Origin: Syntrophomonas sp.
GTDB lineage: Bacteria > Bacillota > Syntrophomonadia > Syntrophomonadales > Syntrophomonadaceae
Length of the DNA stretch: 64,000 bases
Direction of reading: 5' to 3'
NCBI GenBank assembly: GCA_016841245.1
Contig: JAENZN010000007.1
Location: 62,001 to 126,000 of the forward strand
In this document: positions 52,100-61,003 of the stretch, piece after piece
How the letters are laid out: every line of letters starts with the position of its first letter
How positions within the stretch are numbered: position 1 is the first letter of the stretch
Notes under the pieces: model-generated
The model's input: only the letters and a program-made list of their open reading frames with translations
The model's database searches: none
What the model was told of the DNA's origin: nothing
Translations under genes and position numbers: made by a program

Positions 52100-54700
52100 T
52101 TACTCATTTCGCTCTACTTCTATAACTACCCCATTATTATCAGCGCTGATATTCACCCGGTCATCGGGTCCAATCTCACCGGCAATGATTTTCCTCGATA
52201 ATGCTGTCTCGACTTCCTGTTGGATAAATCGTTTCAATGGTCTGGCACCGTAAGCCGGGTCATAACCCCTTCGGGCTAAATAGTCCAGAGCATTTTCGTC
52301 CCAGGTCAGCAAACCTCGTACCGTCTGACGAAAACGAAGAGCCAGATTTTTAAGCAGCATACCTGCAATTTTTTCAATCTGTTCTTTTTCCAGGGCATGG
52401 AATACGATAGTTTCGTCAATCCGGTTGAGGAATTCAGGCCTGAAATTCATCTTCAACAAGCCCAGAACCCGCTCTTTCATCTCTTCATAATTACCGCCTT
52501 GTTCCTGGTAATTCAGGATTTCCTGACTGCCAATGTTCGAAGTCATGATAATTATGGTGTTTCTAAAATCGACCCTTCTTCCCTTGCCATCGGTTAATCT
52601 GCCATCATCCAGTATCTGCAGAAGTATATTAAAAACATCATAATGAGCTTTTTCGATTTCATCGAAAAGTACAACCGAGTAAGGTTTACGGCGTACAGCT
52701 TCCGTCAATTGTCCTCCTTCTTCATAACCTACATATCCGGGAGGAGCTCCTACCAGTCGAGATACACTGTGTTTTTCCATATATTCTGACATATCCAAAC
52801 GAATGATGCTCTTTTCATCATCAAACAAAGCTTCGGCCAGCGCTTTACTAAGTTCAGTCTTTCCTACCCCGGTAGGTCCCAGGAATATGAAACTTCCCAC
52901 CGGACGGTTGGGGTCTTTCAGTCCGCTGCGGGAACGCAGTACTGCGTCAGCCACAGCTGTTACCGCCTCTTGCTGACCGATAACTCGCTCATGGAGTATG
53001 TCATCCAGGTGCATAAGCTTTTCCTTTTCCCCTTCCAATAACCTGCTCACCTGTATGCCGGTCCAGCGGCTGACCACCCGGGCAATATCTTCTTCATCCA
53101 CCTCTTCTTTCAATAAGCTGCTACCCTGCTTATTCAGCATTTGGTCCTCTTCTTCTCTCAATTTGCGTTCCAGCTCATTTAGTTTTCCATATTTAAGTTC
53201 AGCAATCCGATTCAAATCATATTCTCGCTCGGCTTTCTCGATCTCGGTACGGCATTCATCCATTTCCCTCTTGATATCGCGGACTCTGGAAATAGCAGCT
53301 TTTTCATTCTCCCACTGTCCCTGCATCACATCTGATTCGCTTCTCAAATCCTGCAGTTCTTTTAAAATATTATTATGTCTTTCCTTGGAGGCATTATCCT
53401 TTTCTTTTTCCAGAGCAGCGGCTTCTATCTCCAGCTGCATGATACGGCGGGTTATTTCGTCCAGTTCTGACGGCATACTGTCTATCTCAGTACGCAGCTT
53501 GGCCGCCGATTCGTCCATCAAATCAATAGCCTTATCAGGCAAAAAGCGGTCCGATATATAACGATCTGAAAGTACTGCAGCTGCTACCAGTGCTGAATCC
53601 TGTATCCGTACCCCATGATGCACTTCATAGCGTTCTTTAAGACCCCTTAGAATGGATATGGTATCTTCGACCGAGGGTGGATTAACCATAACCGGCTGAA
53701 AACGCCTTTCCAGGGCGGCATCCTTTTCAATATGCTTACGATATTCATCCAGAGTAGTAGCTCCTATAGCCCGCAGCTCTCCCCGGGCCAGCATCGGTTT
53801 CAATAGATTACTGGCATCCATGGCTCCCTCGGCTGCTCCCGCACCTATAACGGTGTGCAGTTCATCGATAAACAGGATTATTTGTCCACTGGATTGTTCA
53901 ACTTCTTTCAGAACTGCTTTTAATCTCTCTTCGAACTCACCCCGATATTTGGCTCCTGCTACCAGAGATCCCATATCCAATGATATAAGCTGCTTGCCTT
54001 TCAGTCCCTCGGGTACATCGCCGGTTACAATTCTGCGGGCCAGGCCTTCTACGATGGCGGTTTTTCCGACCCCGGGTTCCCCGATCAATACCGGGTTGTT
54101 CTTGGTGCGGCGGGATAATATTTCCATTACCCGGCGTATTTCTTCATCCCGCCCGATTACCGGATCTAGTTTACCTTCTCGGGCTAAGCTGGTTAAATCT
54201 CGTCCATATTTCTGCAGAGCTTCATAGCTCTCCTCCGGGTTATCACTGGTCACCCTCTGAGAACCGCGCACTCGTTTTAATGACGACAAGAGTACTTCCC
54301 GGGATAATCCTACCTGCGCCAATAGGGCTTTTAAATCGTTTTCCCCTTCTGCTATCAGACCCAGGATAATATGTTCCACACTTATATAATCATCTTTTAA
54401 ATCTGCAGCTTCTTTTTCCGCCTGACCCAACACTCTGGCCAGGGCCGAGCTCATATAAACCTGGCTTTCATAACCATGTACCGAGGGCACTTTATCCAGC
54501 AACTGGGTAAGACGCTGCTCAAAGTCAGCCGTATTTATGCCGGCTTGTTCCAGAAGTCTAGGAGTAATGCCATCTTCCTGCTTCAGCAGTACCGCCATCA
54601 GGTGTTTTCCGCTGACTTCCTGCTGGTGCCTCTCGGCTGCTAACTGCTGGGCAGAAGCCAGGGCCTGCCTTGATTTTTGAGTTAATTTTTCAGGATTCAT
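52100..54700 (-). CDS. clpB: ClpB disaggregase
   Basis: The 866-residue protein is full length. Order: N domain ([34 protein letters not shown]), first AAA+ ring with Walker [16 protein letters not shown] and Walker [16 protein letters not shown], the long middle coiled coil ([20 protein letters not shown] to about residue 520), second AAA+ ring with Walker [16 protein letters not shown] and Walker [14 protein letters not shown], and sensor residues [10 protein letters not shown]. The middle coil marks ClpB as opposed to ClpC. It rescues aggregated proteins together with DnaK. It is the last gene of the heat-shock operon; the start has GAGAGGTGAG upstream. Confidence 0.95.
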   Translation of the reverse strand: MNPEKLTQKSRQALASAQQLAAERHQQEVSGKHLMAVLLKQEDGITPRLLEQAGINTADFEQRLTQLLDKVPSVHGYESQVYMSSALARVLGQAEKEAADLKDDYISVEHIILGLIAEGENDLKALLAQVGLSREVLLSSLKRVRGSQRVTSDNPEESYEALQKYGRDLTSLAREGKLDPVIGRDEEIRRVMEILSRRTKNNPVLIGEPGVGKTAIVEGLARRIVTGDVPEGLKGKQLISLDMGSLVAGAKYRGEFEERLKAVLKEVEQSSGQIILFIDELHTVIGAGAAEGAMDASNLLKPMLARGELRAIGATTLDEYRKHIEKDAALERRFQPVMVNPPSVEDTISILRGLKERYEVHHGVRIQDSALVAAAVLSDRYISDRFLPDKAIDLMDESAAKLRTEIDSMPSELDEITRRIMQLEIEAAALEKEKDNASKERHNNILKELQDLRSESDVMQGQWENEKAAISRVRDIKREMDECRTEIEKAEREYDLNRIAELKYGKLNELERKLREEEDQMLNKQGSSLLKEEVDEEDIARVVSRWTGIQVSRLLEGEKEKLMHLDDILHERVIGQQEAVTAVADAVLRSRSGLKDPNRPVGSFIFLGPTGVGKTELSKALAEALFDDEKSIIRLDMSEYMEKHSVSRLVGAPPGYVGYEEGGQLTEAVRRKPYSVVLFDEIEKAHYDVFNILLQILDDGRLTDGKGRRVDFRNTIIIMTSNIGSQEILNYQEQGGNYEEMKERVLGLLKMNFRPEFLNRIDETIVFHALEKEQIEKIAGMLLKNLALRFRQTVRGLLTWDENALDYLARRGYDPAYGARPLKRFIQQEVETALSRKIIAGEIGPDDRVNISADNNGVVIEVERNE

Positions 54701-54982
54701 TTATCTCACCTCTCTTTTTAAACGCTCGATCTCCTCTTCCAGCTCTTCTATTCTCTGCAGCAAATCGACAATAACCGCTGCTCCGTTAAAATTGACCCCC
54801 AGAAATTCTTTCAGACGCAGCATTTTGTACAAGCGCCGGCTGTCCTGAGACTCAATATAATTATCTTTGATATCTACTATCCCCAATTCCTCAAGCATAT
54901 CCAGGAAGTCCGGATGGATATCCAGCTCGGAAATCGGGAGTTTATCATGAGCGGTATGGTAATATATCCTTAACATCCTCAT
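54701..54982 (-). CDS. CbpM/HspR-like MerR-type small protein
   Basis: The 93-residue protein has the winged-helix MerR-like outline: ISELDIHPDFLDMLEELGIV, an RRLYKMLRLKEFLGVNFNGA stretch and a C-terminal helix LLQRIEELEEEIERLKREVR. In bacteria this position beside a DnaJ-like gene is held by CbpM, a modulator of CbpA-type J proteins, or in Actinobacteria by the repressor HspR. The short N-terminus and the missing classic MerR recognition helix favour CbpM. AGGGG lies 7 nt before the ATG. It is directly upstream of clpB and 10 nt after the J-protein gene. Confidence 0.75.
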   Translation of the reverse strand: MRMLRIYYHTAHDKLPISELDIHPDFLDMLEELGIVDIKDNYIESQDSRRLYKMLRLKEFLGVNFNGAAVIVDLLQRIEELEEEIERLKREVR

Positions 54983-54992
54983 ATCTATACCC

Positions 54993-55994
54993 CTACTTCC
55001 TTCGCAAGTCCTTTAAACTGGCATATAACTGCTTTTCCTCTTCCGTGAGATCCTGCGGTATATCGATCTTCACTACTAGATAGTGATCCCCGCGTCCGCC
55101 TCCCTTTTTAGGCATTCCTTTTCCTTTGAGGCGCATCTTTCGTCCACTGTGACTTCCCGGGGGAATAGTAACATTTACATTGCCATCAATGGTAGCTGCA
55201 CTGATTTTGTCACCTATCACAGCCTGTTCGGGCATTACCACAACTTCCGATTCCAGATCACTCCCTTTGACAGTAAATATCGGATGCGGACTGATGCGCA
55301 CTTTCAAGTGCAGGTCACCCCTGGTTCCTCCTGCATAACCCTCTCCCCCTTGATTCTTGAGCCGAATAATACTACCTTCACTCACCCCGGGGGGAATTTT
55401 TACTTCCAGGTTTTTCCTCTCAGGTATGCTGCCTGTGCCACCACACCGGCTGCAGAATCCGCGATCTACAATTCCACGTCCCTGGCATGCTGAGCAGGCT
55501 TTACTGGAGGTAAGACTCAGGGAGCGAGTACCGCCATGATAAGCCTCTTCCAGAGTAACTTCGATTTCGCTTTCTATATCCTGCCCCCGCATAGGTCTGC
55601 TATTATACCCTCCCATATCCGGTCCGGCTGTCCTTCTGCCACCGGTACCAAAAAGAGTTTCAAAGAAATCACTAAATCCACCCATGTCGCCATCACCGGC
55701 ACTGTAATAACGAACTCCCTCCCCCCAATCAGGCGGGGGGGTGAAGTTATCGCCATTACGCCAATTTTTCCCCAGGCGATCATATTTCTCCCGGTTTTCC
55801 GGGTTGCTCAGTACCTCATAAGCTTCATTGATTTGTTTAAATTTCTCTTCTGCTTCGTCCTTTTTTTTCTTCCCCGTATGAAGGTCCGGGTGCCATTTGC
55901 GAGCCAGTTTTCTATAAGCTGCTTTTATATCTTTGGCCTCGGCATCTCTCCCCACACCCAGAACCTCATAGTAATCCTGATATTGTACTGCCAT
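54993..55994 (-). CDS. CbpA/DnaJ-type co-chaperone
   Basis: The 333-residue protein has an N-terminal J domain ([20 protein letters not shown], with the HPD motif in [18 protein letters not shown]). A Gly-rich segment follows. The zinc-finger region is reduced to two CxxCxGxG motifs ([16 protein letters not shown]) instead of four, between CbpA and DnaJ in type. The C-terminal peptide-binding domains read [20 protein letters not shown] and [20 protein letters not shown]. It stimulates DnaK. GGAGG stands 9 nt before the ATG. A zinc site with two motifs may be partial. Confidence 0.85.
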   Translation of the reverse strand: MAVQYQDYYEVLGVGRDAEAKDIKAAYRKLARKWHPDLHTGKKKKDEAEEKFKQINEAYEVLSNPENREKYDRLGKNWRNGDNFTPPPDWGEGVRYYSAGDGDMGGFSDFFETLFGTGGRRTAGPDMGGYNSRPMRGQDIESEIEVTLEEAYHGGTRSLSLTSSKACSACQGRGIVDRGFCSRCGGTGSIPERKNLEVKIPPGVSEGSIIRLKNQGGEGYAGGTRGDLHLKVRISPHPIFTVKGSDLESEVVVMPEQAVIGDKISAATIDGNVNVTIPPGSHSGRKMRLKGKGMPKKGGGRGDHYLVVKIDIPQDLTEEEKQLYASLKDLRRK

Positions 55995-56023
55995 GTTAAA
56001 CAGCCTCCGTTATTATTTATCTT

Positions 56024-57886
56024 TTAGTTTTCCTCATACTCAGCATCTATTACCTCGTCTCCCTGCTCACTGCCCTGGTTTGCAGTCGATTCGGTTTTTC
56101 CCTTCTGGTATAAAACTTGTGCTGCTGTCTCCATATCGGAGATAAGCTGATCGATTCTATCTGCGGAAGCCTTTTCTTTTATAGCTTCTTTAAGTTCTTC
56201 CAGTGCTTTTTCCACTTTTGCCTTTTCCCCGGCTGGCAGACCGGCATCGTTTTCCTTCAACTGCCTTTCTACCCGATAAACTGCCGTATCGGCTGCATTC
56301 AATTTTTCACTTTGCTCCCTTTTTCTGCGGTCTTCTTCCTGGAATTTCTCGGCGTCTTTGACCATACGATCGATTTGAGCTTCATCCAGGTTGGATGAAC
56401 CGCTGATAGTAACCGTCTGTTCCTTGCCGCTGCTTTGGTCTTTGGCACTCACCTTTAAGATACCATTGGCATCTATATCAAAAGTTACTTCTATCTGGGG
56501 CAAACCCCGGGCGGCCAGAGGGATACCCTCCAGTTTAAACTGGCCCAGAGTACGATTGTCCACTGCCATTTCGCGTTCCCCTTGAAGCACATGTATATCC
56601 ACCGCCGGCTGGTTATCCTCTGCCGTTGAGAATACTTCGCTTCGTCTTACTGGTATAGTAGTATTTCTCTCGATGATCCTGGTCATAATCCCTCCCATAG
56701 TTTCTACCCCCAGGGATAAGGGAGTGACATCCAACAAAACTACATTTTTTACTTCTCCGGCCAGTACCCCGGCCTGTATAGCTGCGCCAACAGCAACTAC
56801 TTCATCCGGATTAACTCCCATGTTAGGTTTTTTGCCGGTTATCTCCTCGACCACTTTTTGTACACCTGGAATACGGGTAGAACCTCCAACCAGGATTACT
56901 TCTTCTATGTCTACGGCGGTAAGCCCGGCATCTTTAATAGCATTTTCAACCGGCTCCCGCAGACGTTCTAAAAGATCATGTATTAAGTCTTCAAATTTAG
57001 CCCGGGTCAATTTCATATCCAGGTGCTGCGGGCCGCTGGCATCTGCGGTAATAAAGGGCAGACTGATATGGGTTTCCATCATACTGGAAAGCTCCATTTT
57101 AGCTTTTTCTGCGGCTTCAGTAAGACGCTGCAAAGCCTGTTTATCTTTCCTTAAATCAATACCAAAGTCCTTTTTAAACTCTTCCGACATCCAATTAACG
57201 ATGGCTTTATCAAAATTATCGCCTCCCAGATGGGTATCACCACTGGTCGACTTGACTTCAAATACCCCATCCCCGACTTCCAGTATGGAGACATCGAAAG
57301 TACCTCCCCCCAGGTCAAATACCAGTATGGTCTCATTCTTCTTCTTATCCAGACCATAGGCCAGAGAAGCTGCGGTAGGTTCATTAATTATACGCAGTAC
57401 ATTTAATCCTGCAATTTTTCCGGCGTCTTTAGTAGCCTGTCGCTGGGCATCATTAAAATAAGCAGGTACGGTAATAACTGCATCACTTATCTTTTCTCCC
57501 AGATATTGAGAGGCATCTTCAACTAGTTTCTGCAGAACCATAGCAGATATCTCTTCCGGCGAATATAATTTTTCATCTACCTTAAAACGTACCGAATCAT
57601 CCTTACCTTTGGCAATGGTGTAAGGTACTAATTCTCTTTCATTTTCCGTTTCCGAGTAGCGGCGGCCGATAAACCTTTTAACCGAGTAAAAAGTCTTCTC
57701 GGGATTTAAAGCTCCCTGCCGCTTGGCTACCTGTCCTACCAGTCTTTCATTAGCAGATTTAAATGCAACAACCGAAGGGGTAGTTCTTGCTCCTTCGGCG
57801 TTCACTATTACGGTGGGGTTGCCACCTTCTATTATTGCTACAACTGAATTAGTTGTACCCAGGTCAATTCCAACAGCTTTCGGCAT
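56024..57886 (-). CDS. dnaK: DnaK (Hsp70 chaperone)
   Basis: The 620-residue protein starts [23 protein letters not shown]-binding motifs [32 protein letters not shown] and the linker [18 protein letters not shown] precede the beta-sandwich substrate domain and a helical lid. The acidic end ([12 protein letters not shown]) lacks EEVD, as usual for bacteria. AGGAGG lies 8 nt before the ATG; an in-frame ATG 16 codons upstream is less likely. No grpE is in the operon. The order dnaK, J protein, CbpM-like, clpB is unlike the hrcA-grpE-dnaK-dnaJ operon of most Firmicutes, so this is probably a second or specialised chaperone set. Confidence 0.95.
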   Translation of the reverse strand: MPKAVGIDLGTTNSVVAIIEGGNPTVIVNAEGARTTPSVVAFKSANERLVGQVAKRQGALNPEKTFYSVKRFIGRRYSETENERELVPYTIAKGKDDSVRFKVDEKLYSPEEISAMVLQKLVEDASQYLGEKISDAVITVPAYFNDAQRQATKDAGKIAGLNVLRIINEPTAASLAYGLDKKKNETILVFDLGGGTFDVSILEVGDGVFEVKSTSGDTHLGGDNFDKAIVNWMSEEFKKDFGIDLRKDKQALQRLTEAAEKAKMELSSMMETHISLPFITADASGPQHLDMKLTRAKFEDLIHDLLERLREPVENAIKDAGLTAVDIEEVILVGGSTRIPGVQKVVEEITGKKPNMGVNPDEVVAVGAAIQAGVLAGEVKNVVLLDVTPLSLGVETMGGIMTRIIERNTTIPVRRSEVFSTAEDNQPAVDIHVLQGEREMAVDNRTLGQFKLEGIPLAARGLPQIEVTFDIDANGILKVSAKDQSSGKEQTVTISGSSNLDEAQIDRMVKDAEKFQEEDRRKREQSEKLNAADTAVYRVERQLKENDAGLPAGEKAKVEKALEELKEAIKEKASADRIDQLISDMETAAQVLYQKGKTESTANQGSEQGDEVIDAEYEEN

Positions 57887-58020
57887 ATTGTCAACCTCCT
57901 TTTTCCCAATTGTCAATAATTGCCTAATAATCAAACTCCTTAAAATGGTTTTTTTATTAACTATGCCAATATCCTTATATAATCATGCATGAGCCTATCT
58001 TATTGGATATCTTAAGTTAA

Positions 58021-58060
58021 ATTATAATAGCACTTTGTATAATAGTCAATAATAGTCAAG
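58021..58060 (-). promoter_or_regulatory. Heat-shock promoter with CtsR-like operator
   Basis: On the minus strand -35 TTGACT (58044..58049), a 17-nt spacer and -10 TATAAT (58021..58026) form an excellent promoter. The -35 is part of a direct repeat; on the plus strand AGTCAATAATAGTCAAG (58044..58060) matches the CtsR consensus (A/G)GTCAAANAN(A/G)GTCAAA at 15 of 17 positions. No CIRCE element was found. The operon is therefore likely repressed by CtsR or a similar factor. Confidence 0.7.
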
Positions 58061-58136
58061 AAATTTTTATTATTATTTTGCCTTCCCTTTTGCGGCACTA
58101 AGTAAAACTTTTTGCTTAAGGTCAAAGCGGTGCAAG

Positions 58137-58365
58137 GCACTAACTTACTAGCTCAACTCTCGCACTTACCCCACTGGTGAGTTTTATGCTTTGTTTTAGC
58201 AAGGAGGGTAAGGCGGTTACAGGGGGTAAACAACTTGCCATAACCAGGTATTACGTATGAAGACCATATTTCTACATTGTTTAAAATAAGACCGGCCGAC
58301 GGCGGGACAAAGTATAAAGCTCACCACGCCGAAGCTGTTACCATCTGTGAAAGTTGAGTTAGTAC
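58137..58365. repeat. Diverged inverted repeat, possible RNA structure or element
   Basis: TGGTGAGTTTTATGCTTTG (58175..58193) pairs with CAAAGTATAAAGCTCACCA (58308..58326) at 17 of 19 positions. Farther out CTCAACTCTCGCA (58152..58164) pairs with TGTGAAAGTTGAG (58346..58358). The whole forms a long, imperfect hairpin around a loop of 115 nt. No gene lies inside. Confidence 0.45.
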
Positions 58366-58511
58366 CTGGCGCCGAAGTTCAGTATCTACAATAGTAACTT
58401 TGAGTTTTAGTTTTTAGGTAAAAATAGTAAATATTTTCCACATTATGATAAAATAAGTCTTGGGAGTTACTGCTTGGCGGTTGGTCACTTCCCGGAAGGG
58501 AGGTGATGCCT

Positions 58512-58592
58512 ATGATTACATATGGAGAGTTGTTTCAATTCTGCCTGGTAGTCTTAGGGGTTATTTCTCTGTGTCTGTTGCATAGAAAGTAA
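58512..58592 (+). CDS. Holin-like small toxin of a type I toxin-antitoxin module
   Basis: The 26-residue peptide MITYGELFQFCLVVLGVISL plus CLLHRK has an N-terminal MxTYxxL/F pattern, one hydrophobic helix and a basic tail. It fits the tiny 'putative holin-like toxin' class of Firmicutes, which damage the membrane and are held off by an antisense RNA. AAGGGAGGTGATG lies 4-8 nt before the ATG. A possible -10 (TATGATAAAAT) stands about 70 nt upstream, so the messenger has a long 5' leader. A hairpin-rich 3' region follows, overlapped by an antisense promoter. A sequence-related C-terminus is at 10047..10115. Confidence 0.7.
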   Translation: MITYGELFQFCLVVLGVISLCLLHRK

Positions 58593-58596
58593 CCAG

Positions 58597-58666
58597 GCCG
58601 CCCGTGAGAGCGGCCTAAAACCCTTTAAGGACTAACCGCCGTCACAAAAGCGGTAACTCCTTTTAT
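58597..58666 (-). ncRNA. Predicted antisense RNA of the toxin module
   Basis: The promoter at 58673..58701 on the minus strand would start an RNA near 58666 that runs through the 3' hairpins of the toxin messenger (GGCCGCCCG...GCGGCC and ACCGCC...GCGGT) toward the toxin gene. Convergent 3' overlap is typical of type I antitoxins such as RatA and SR-type RNAs. The ends are estimated; the RNA may extend into the toxin gene. Confidence 0.45.
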
Positions 58667-58672
58667 ATTTAT

Positions 58673-58701
58673 ATAATAGCATCACGGAATATATACGTCA
58701 A
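58673..58701 (-). promoter_or_regulatory. Antisense promoter of the toxin module
   Basis: -35 TTGACG (58696..58701), spacer of 17 nt, -10 TATTAT (58673..58678), all on the minus strand. The same -35 hexamer and the adjacent block (A)AGCGGTAACTCCTTTT are found in copies A, B and C. Confidence 0.65.
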
Positions 58702-58789
58702 ATAAGACAGGATGACCCTTTATATCCAATACGGGTCGGTTATTGCCATCATTTTGAATGCCTATCTCTTTACCGTTAACAAAGGTCAG

Positions 58790-58979
58790 GGGACACACCA
58801 GGTCGAGACTACAGAGTTTTCTGAGTGGATCTCGTGGATGTTAGGCAGTGAGTATGAAGGTCTTAGGCTAAGGAACGGGGACACACCTGCTTGGTATTTT
58901 GGAGTATGTTGGTTAACTTGCGTCAATATTCGGAATAGGGCTGGAGGTCTCAGGCTAAGGAAAGGGGACACACCTGCTT
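58790..58979. repeat. GGGGACACACC repeat cluster
   Basis: Two 35-bp direct repeats (58858..58892 and 58945..58979) differ at 2 positions and contain CTAAGGAA/CGGGGACACACCTGCTT; each can fold with CTAAG pairing CTTAG. A third, shorter relative (AGGGGACACACCAGGTCGAG) lies at 58790. A plus-strand frame spans them but is repeat-derived. These are REP/MITE-like. Confidence 0.6.
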
Positions 58980-59009
58980 AGGGCTCCCAGTAATGCAGGA
59001 ATGTCCCCA

Positions 59010-60725
59010 TTATAAGATATCTAGCATGCCGTTGGCTATTTGTTTGAAAACCGGGGCGGCATCGGCGGCTCCAGATGTTCCATCCTCTACCAGTACTACT
59101 ATCGCCCAGCGGGGTTGATCCGCCGGGAAAAACCCTGCAAACCAGGTATTCAAAATCTCTCTTTCTTCATCACCATTGTTAATTATCCCCTCCTGGCTGG
59201 TAGCGGTTTTACCTGCTGCCTGTACTGTCTTCAGGGCGGCTGTTTTTCCCGTACCTTCATTCACAGTCTTGATCATCAAGTCCTGCACCATCTGGGCGGT
59301 TTTCTCGCTGATCACTTGTTCTTTATCGGTATTATCCAGGGATGTTTTAATCCCTTGCTTATTTACCGAATAGCGAACCAGCGAAGGTGGTGCCCACTGA
59401 CCGTTATCAGCAATAGTTGCAACCAGCGAAGCAATCTCCAGGGGGGTAAGCATTACCCCCTGCTGCCCCAGACAAGCATTAGCCAGAGCCGGTTTCACCG
59501 CTTCGATGTTTACATAAGAATAGTCCCGATCACCGTTATAACCCAAAAGAGTCTCATCCGTAATATGAAATTTCTCGGCATAATCCAAAAGCCGGTTCCG
59601 ATTTAGCCTCAATCCTATTTCGATAAATGAAGGATTGCATGACATGGCAAATGCCTCCGGGAAAGTTAACTGGCCATGTCCTTCTTCCTTCCAGCAGGAG
59701 ATGGAAAGATCCTCAGAAAATTTGTAGCTGCCCGAGCAAAAAAATTCGTCATCTAATCCAACTGCTTTTTCCTCCAGGGCTGCCGAAGCAACCAGTATCT
59801 TGAATATGGACCCGGGATGATACCTGCTCAAGGCTCGATTAATGAGAGTGCTGCGTCCGTCATTCTCAATTAATTGTTCTATATCTGCATAAGGATTAAA
59901 AGTTGGCCTGCTGGCCATAGCCAGGACTTCTTTGCTGTTGACGTCTAAAACTACGACTGCTCCTTTAGCCACCTTTTCATTCATGGCTTTTTCAACCAGC
60001 TCCTGTACCCGACTGTCTATAGTCAAAACTACACAGCTTTTTTCGCTATCCTGTTCCTGCCGCATACGAAACATCAGTCCCTGAATGGTAATCCCACGTG
60101 CATCCTGTACTGATACTATCTCCTGTCCAGGATCACTCCCTTCCAGGATATCATTATACAGTTTCTCTAGCCCTGCTTTTCCCGAACTATCTTCCCCTTT
60201 ACCCACATAACCCAGCAGGTGGGCACAAAAACCATCATCTCTATATCTTTTTAAAACGGGGGCAGCTATTACCCCGATTAGACCCGAATCATTAATAGCC
60301 TCGATTTCCTGCTGCTCCAGATCCGCGGCAATTCTAATAATACTTCCCCCGGCTGCATTGGCCTTCTCAAGTTTTGTTTTAATTTCGATGCTATCGGTAT
60401 GTTTAAGACAGGCAGCCAGGATTTTTGCTGCCTCAGCAATTCTTTGCTCTTCATTAGATGCCATGCTGCTGATGGCTTTTATATCCCGGGGCAGGCAATA
60501 AAGGGCAGTAGAGGTTGTACTTTCGGTTAAGGGCAGGTGATTGCGATCATATATTTCACCCCTGGACCATTCCTTAATCTCAATCTTTTTATTTCTCATA
60601 GCCGCTGCTTGTCTGGCCATAACAGGTCCCTTTACCAGCTGATAATAAGCAACAGCACCTGATAAAAACAGGAATATTGCCAAAAAAATACACATCAGAC
60701 CGGCAATCCGGTACTTATTTATCAA
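59010..60725 (-). CDS. Penicillin-binding protein, class B transpeptidase
   Basis: The 571-residue protein has an N-terminal membrane anchor (GLMCIFLAIFLFLSGAVAYY), a dimerisation/pedestal domain (EIYDRNHLPLTESTTSTALY) and a transpeptidase domain. Active-site motifs are SxxK in YHPGSIFKILVA, SxN in MSCNPSFIE and KT(A) in AGKTATSQEG, where KTG is replaced by KTA. It cross-links peptidoglycan; the replaced Gly could lower beta-lactam affinity. The TTG start lies 7 nt after GGAGG; the upstream frame contains this site. It is the last gene of the VanW-MltG-U32 operon. Confidence 0.85.
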   Translation of the reverse strand: MINKYRIAGLMCIFLAIFLFLSGAVAYYQLVKGPVMARQAAAMRNKKIEIKEWSRGEIYDRNHLPLTESTTSTALYCLPRDIKAISSMASNEEQRIAEAAKILAACLKHTDSIEIKTKLEKANAAGGSIIRIAADLEQQEIEAINDSGLIGVIAAPVLKRYRDDGFCAHLLGYVGKGEDSSGKAGLEKLYNDILEGSDPGQEIVSVQDARGITIQGLMFRMRQEQDSEKSCVVLTIDSRVQELVEKAMNEKVAKGAVVVLDVNSKEVLAMASRPTFNPYADIEQLIENDGRSTLINRALSRYHPGSIFKILVASAALEEKAVGLDDEFFCSGSYKFSEDLSISCWKEEGHGQLTFPEAFAMSCNPSFIEIGLRLNRNRLLDYAEKFHITDETLLGYNGDRDYSYVNIEAVKPALANACLGQQGVMLTPLEIASLVATIADNGQWAPPSLVRYSVNKQGIKTSLDNTDKEQVISEKTAQMVQDLMIKTVNEGTGKTAALKTVQAAGKTATSQEGIINNGDEEREILNTWFAGFFPADQPRWAIVVLVEDGTSGAADAAPVFKQIANGMLDIL

Positions 60726-60787
60726 AAGGAAACCTCCTTGCAAAGCCTATATTTGTATAATTGGCTGTCAAGGAGGTTGTTATACCA

Positions 60788-61003
60788 TTAATTATCGATT
60801 ATTTCTACCGGAAAAGGTAAAGTAGCAAGTATCTGTATAAGCTCAGGTCTGGTATCCGCAGTGCCCCTGATTATTACCGTCCCTTCTCTCTGGCTGAGGG
60901 TGGAAACAATACCAAGATGATCGTAGGCTTCTATAATCTTGGTCAATAAATCTATATCTTTGACCGCTACCCTGGCATATATGTCGTTCTTTATCTCAGG
61001 CAC
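60788..61003 (-). CDS. DUF4911 protein
   Basis: The 71-residue protein reads VAVKDIDLLTKIIEAYDHLG and ends TLPFPVEIIDN. It matches the small DUF4911 type, a ferredoxin-like fold. Its start overlaps the U32 gene by 8 nt, so it is translationally coupled; this linkage is common and suggests a joint role. Function unknown. Confidence 0.8.
   Translation of the reverse strand: MPEIKNDIYARVAVKDIDLLTKIIEAYDHLGIVSTLSQREGTVIIRGTADTRPELIQILATLPFPVEIIDN

Noticed and set aside
57887-58100. CIRCE element before dnaK
   Set aside because: Only a half-like AAGTGCTAT is visible; the paired TTAGCACTC-N9-GAGTGCTAA is absent.
58712-58981. 89-codon plus-strand frame
   Set aside because: Built from the GGGGACACACC repeats; no ribosome site.
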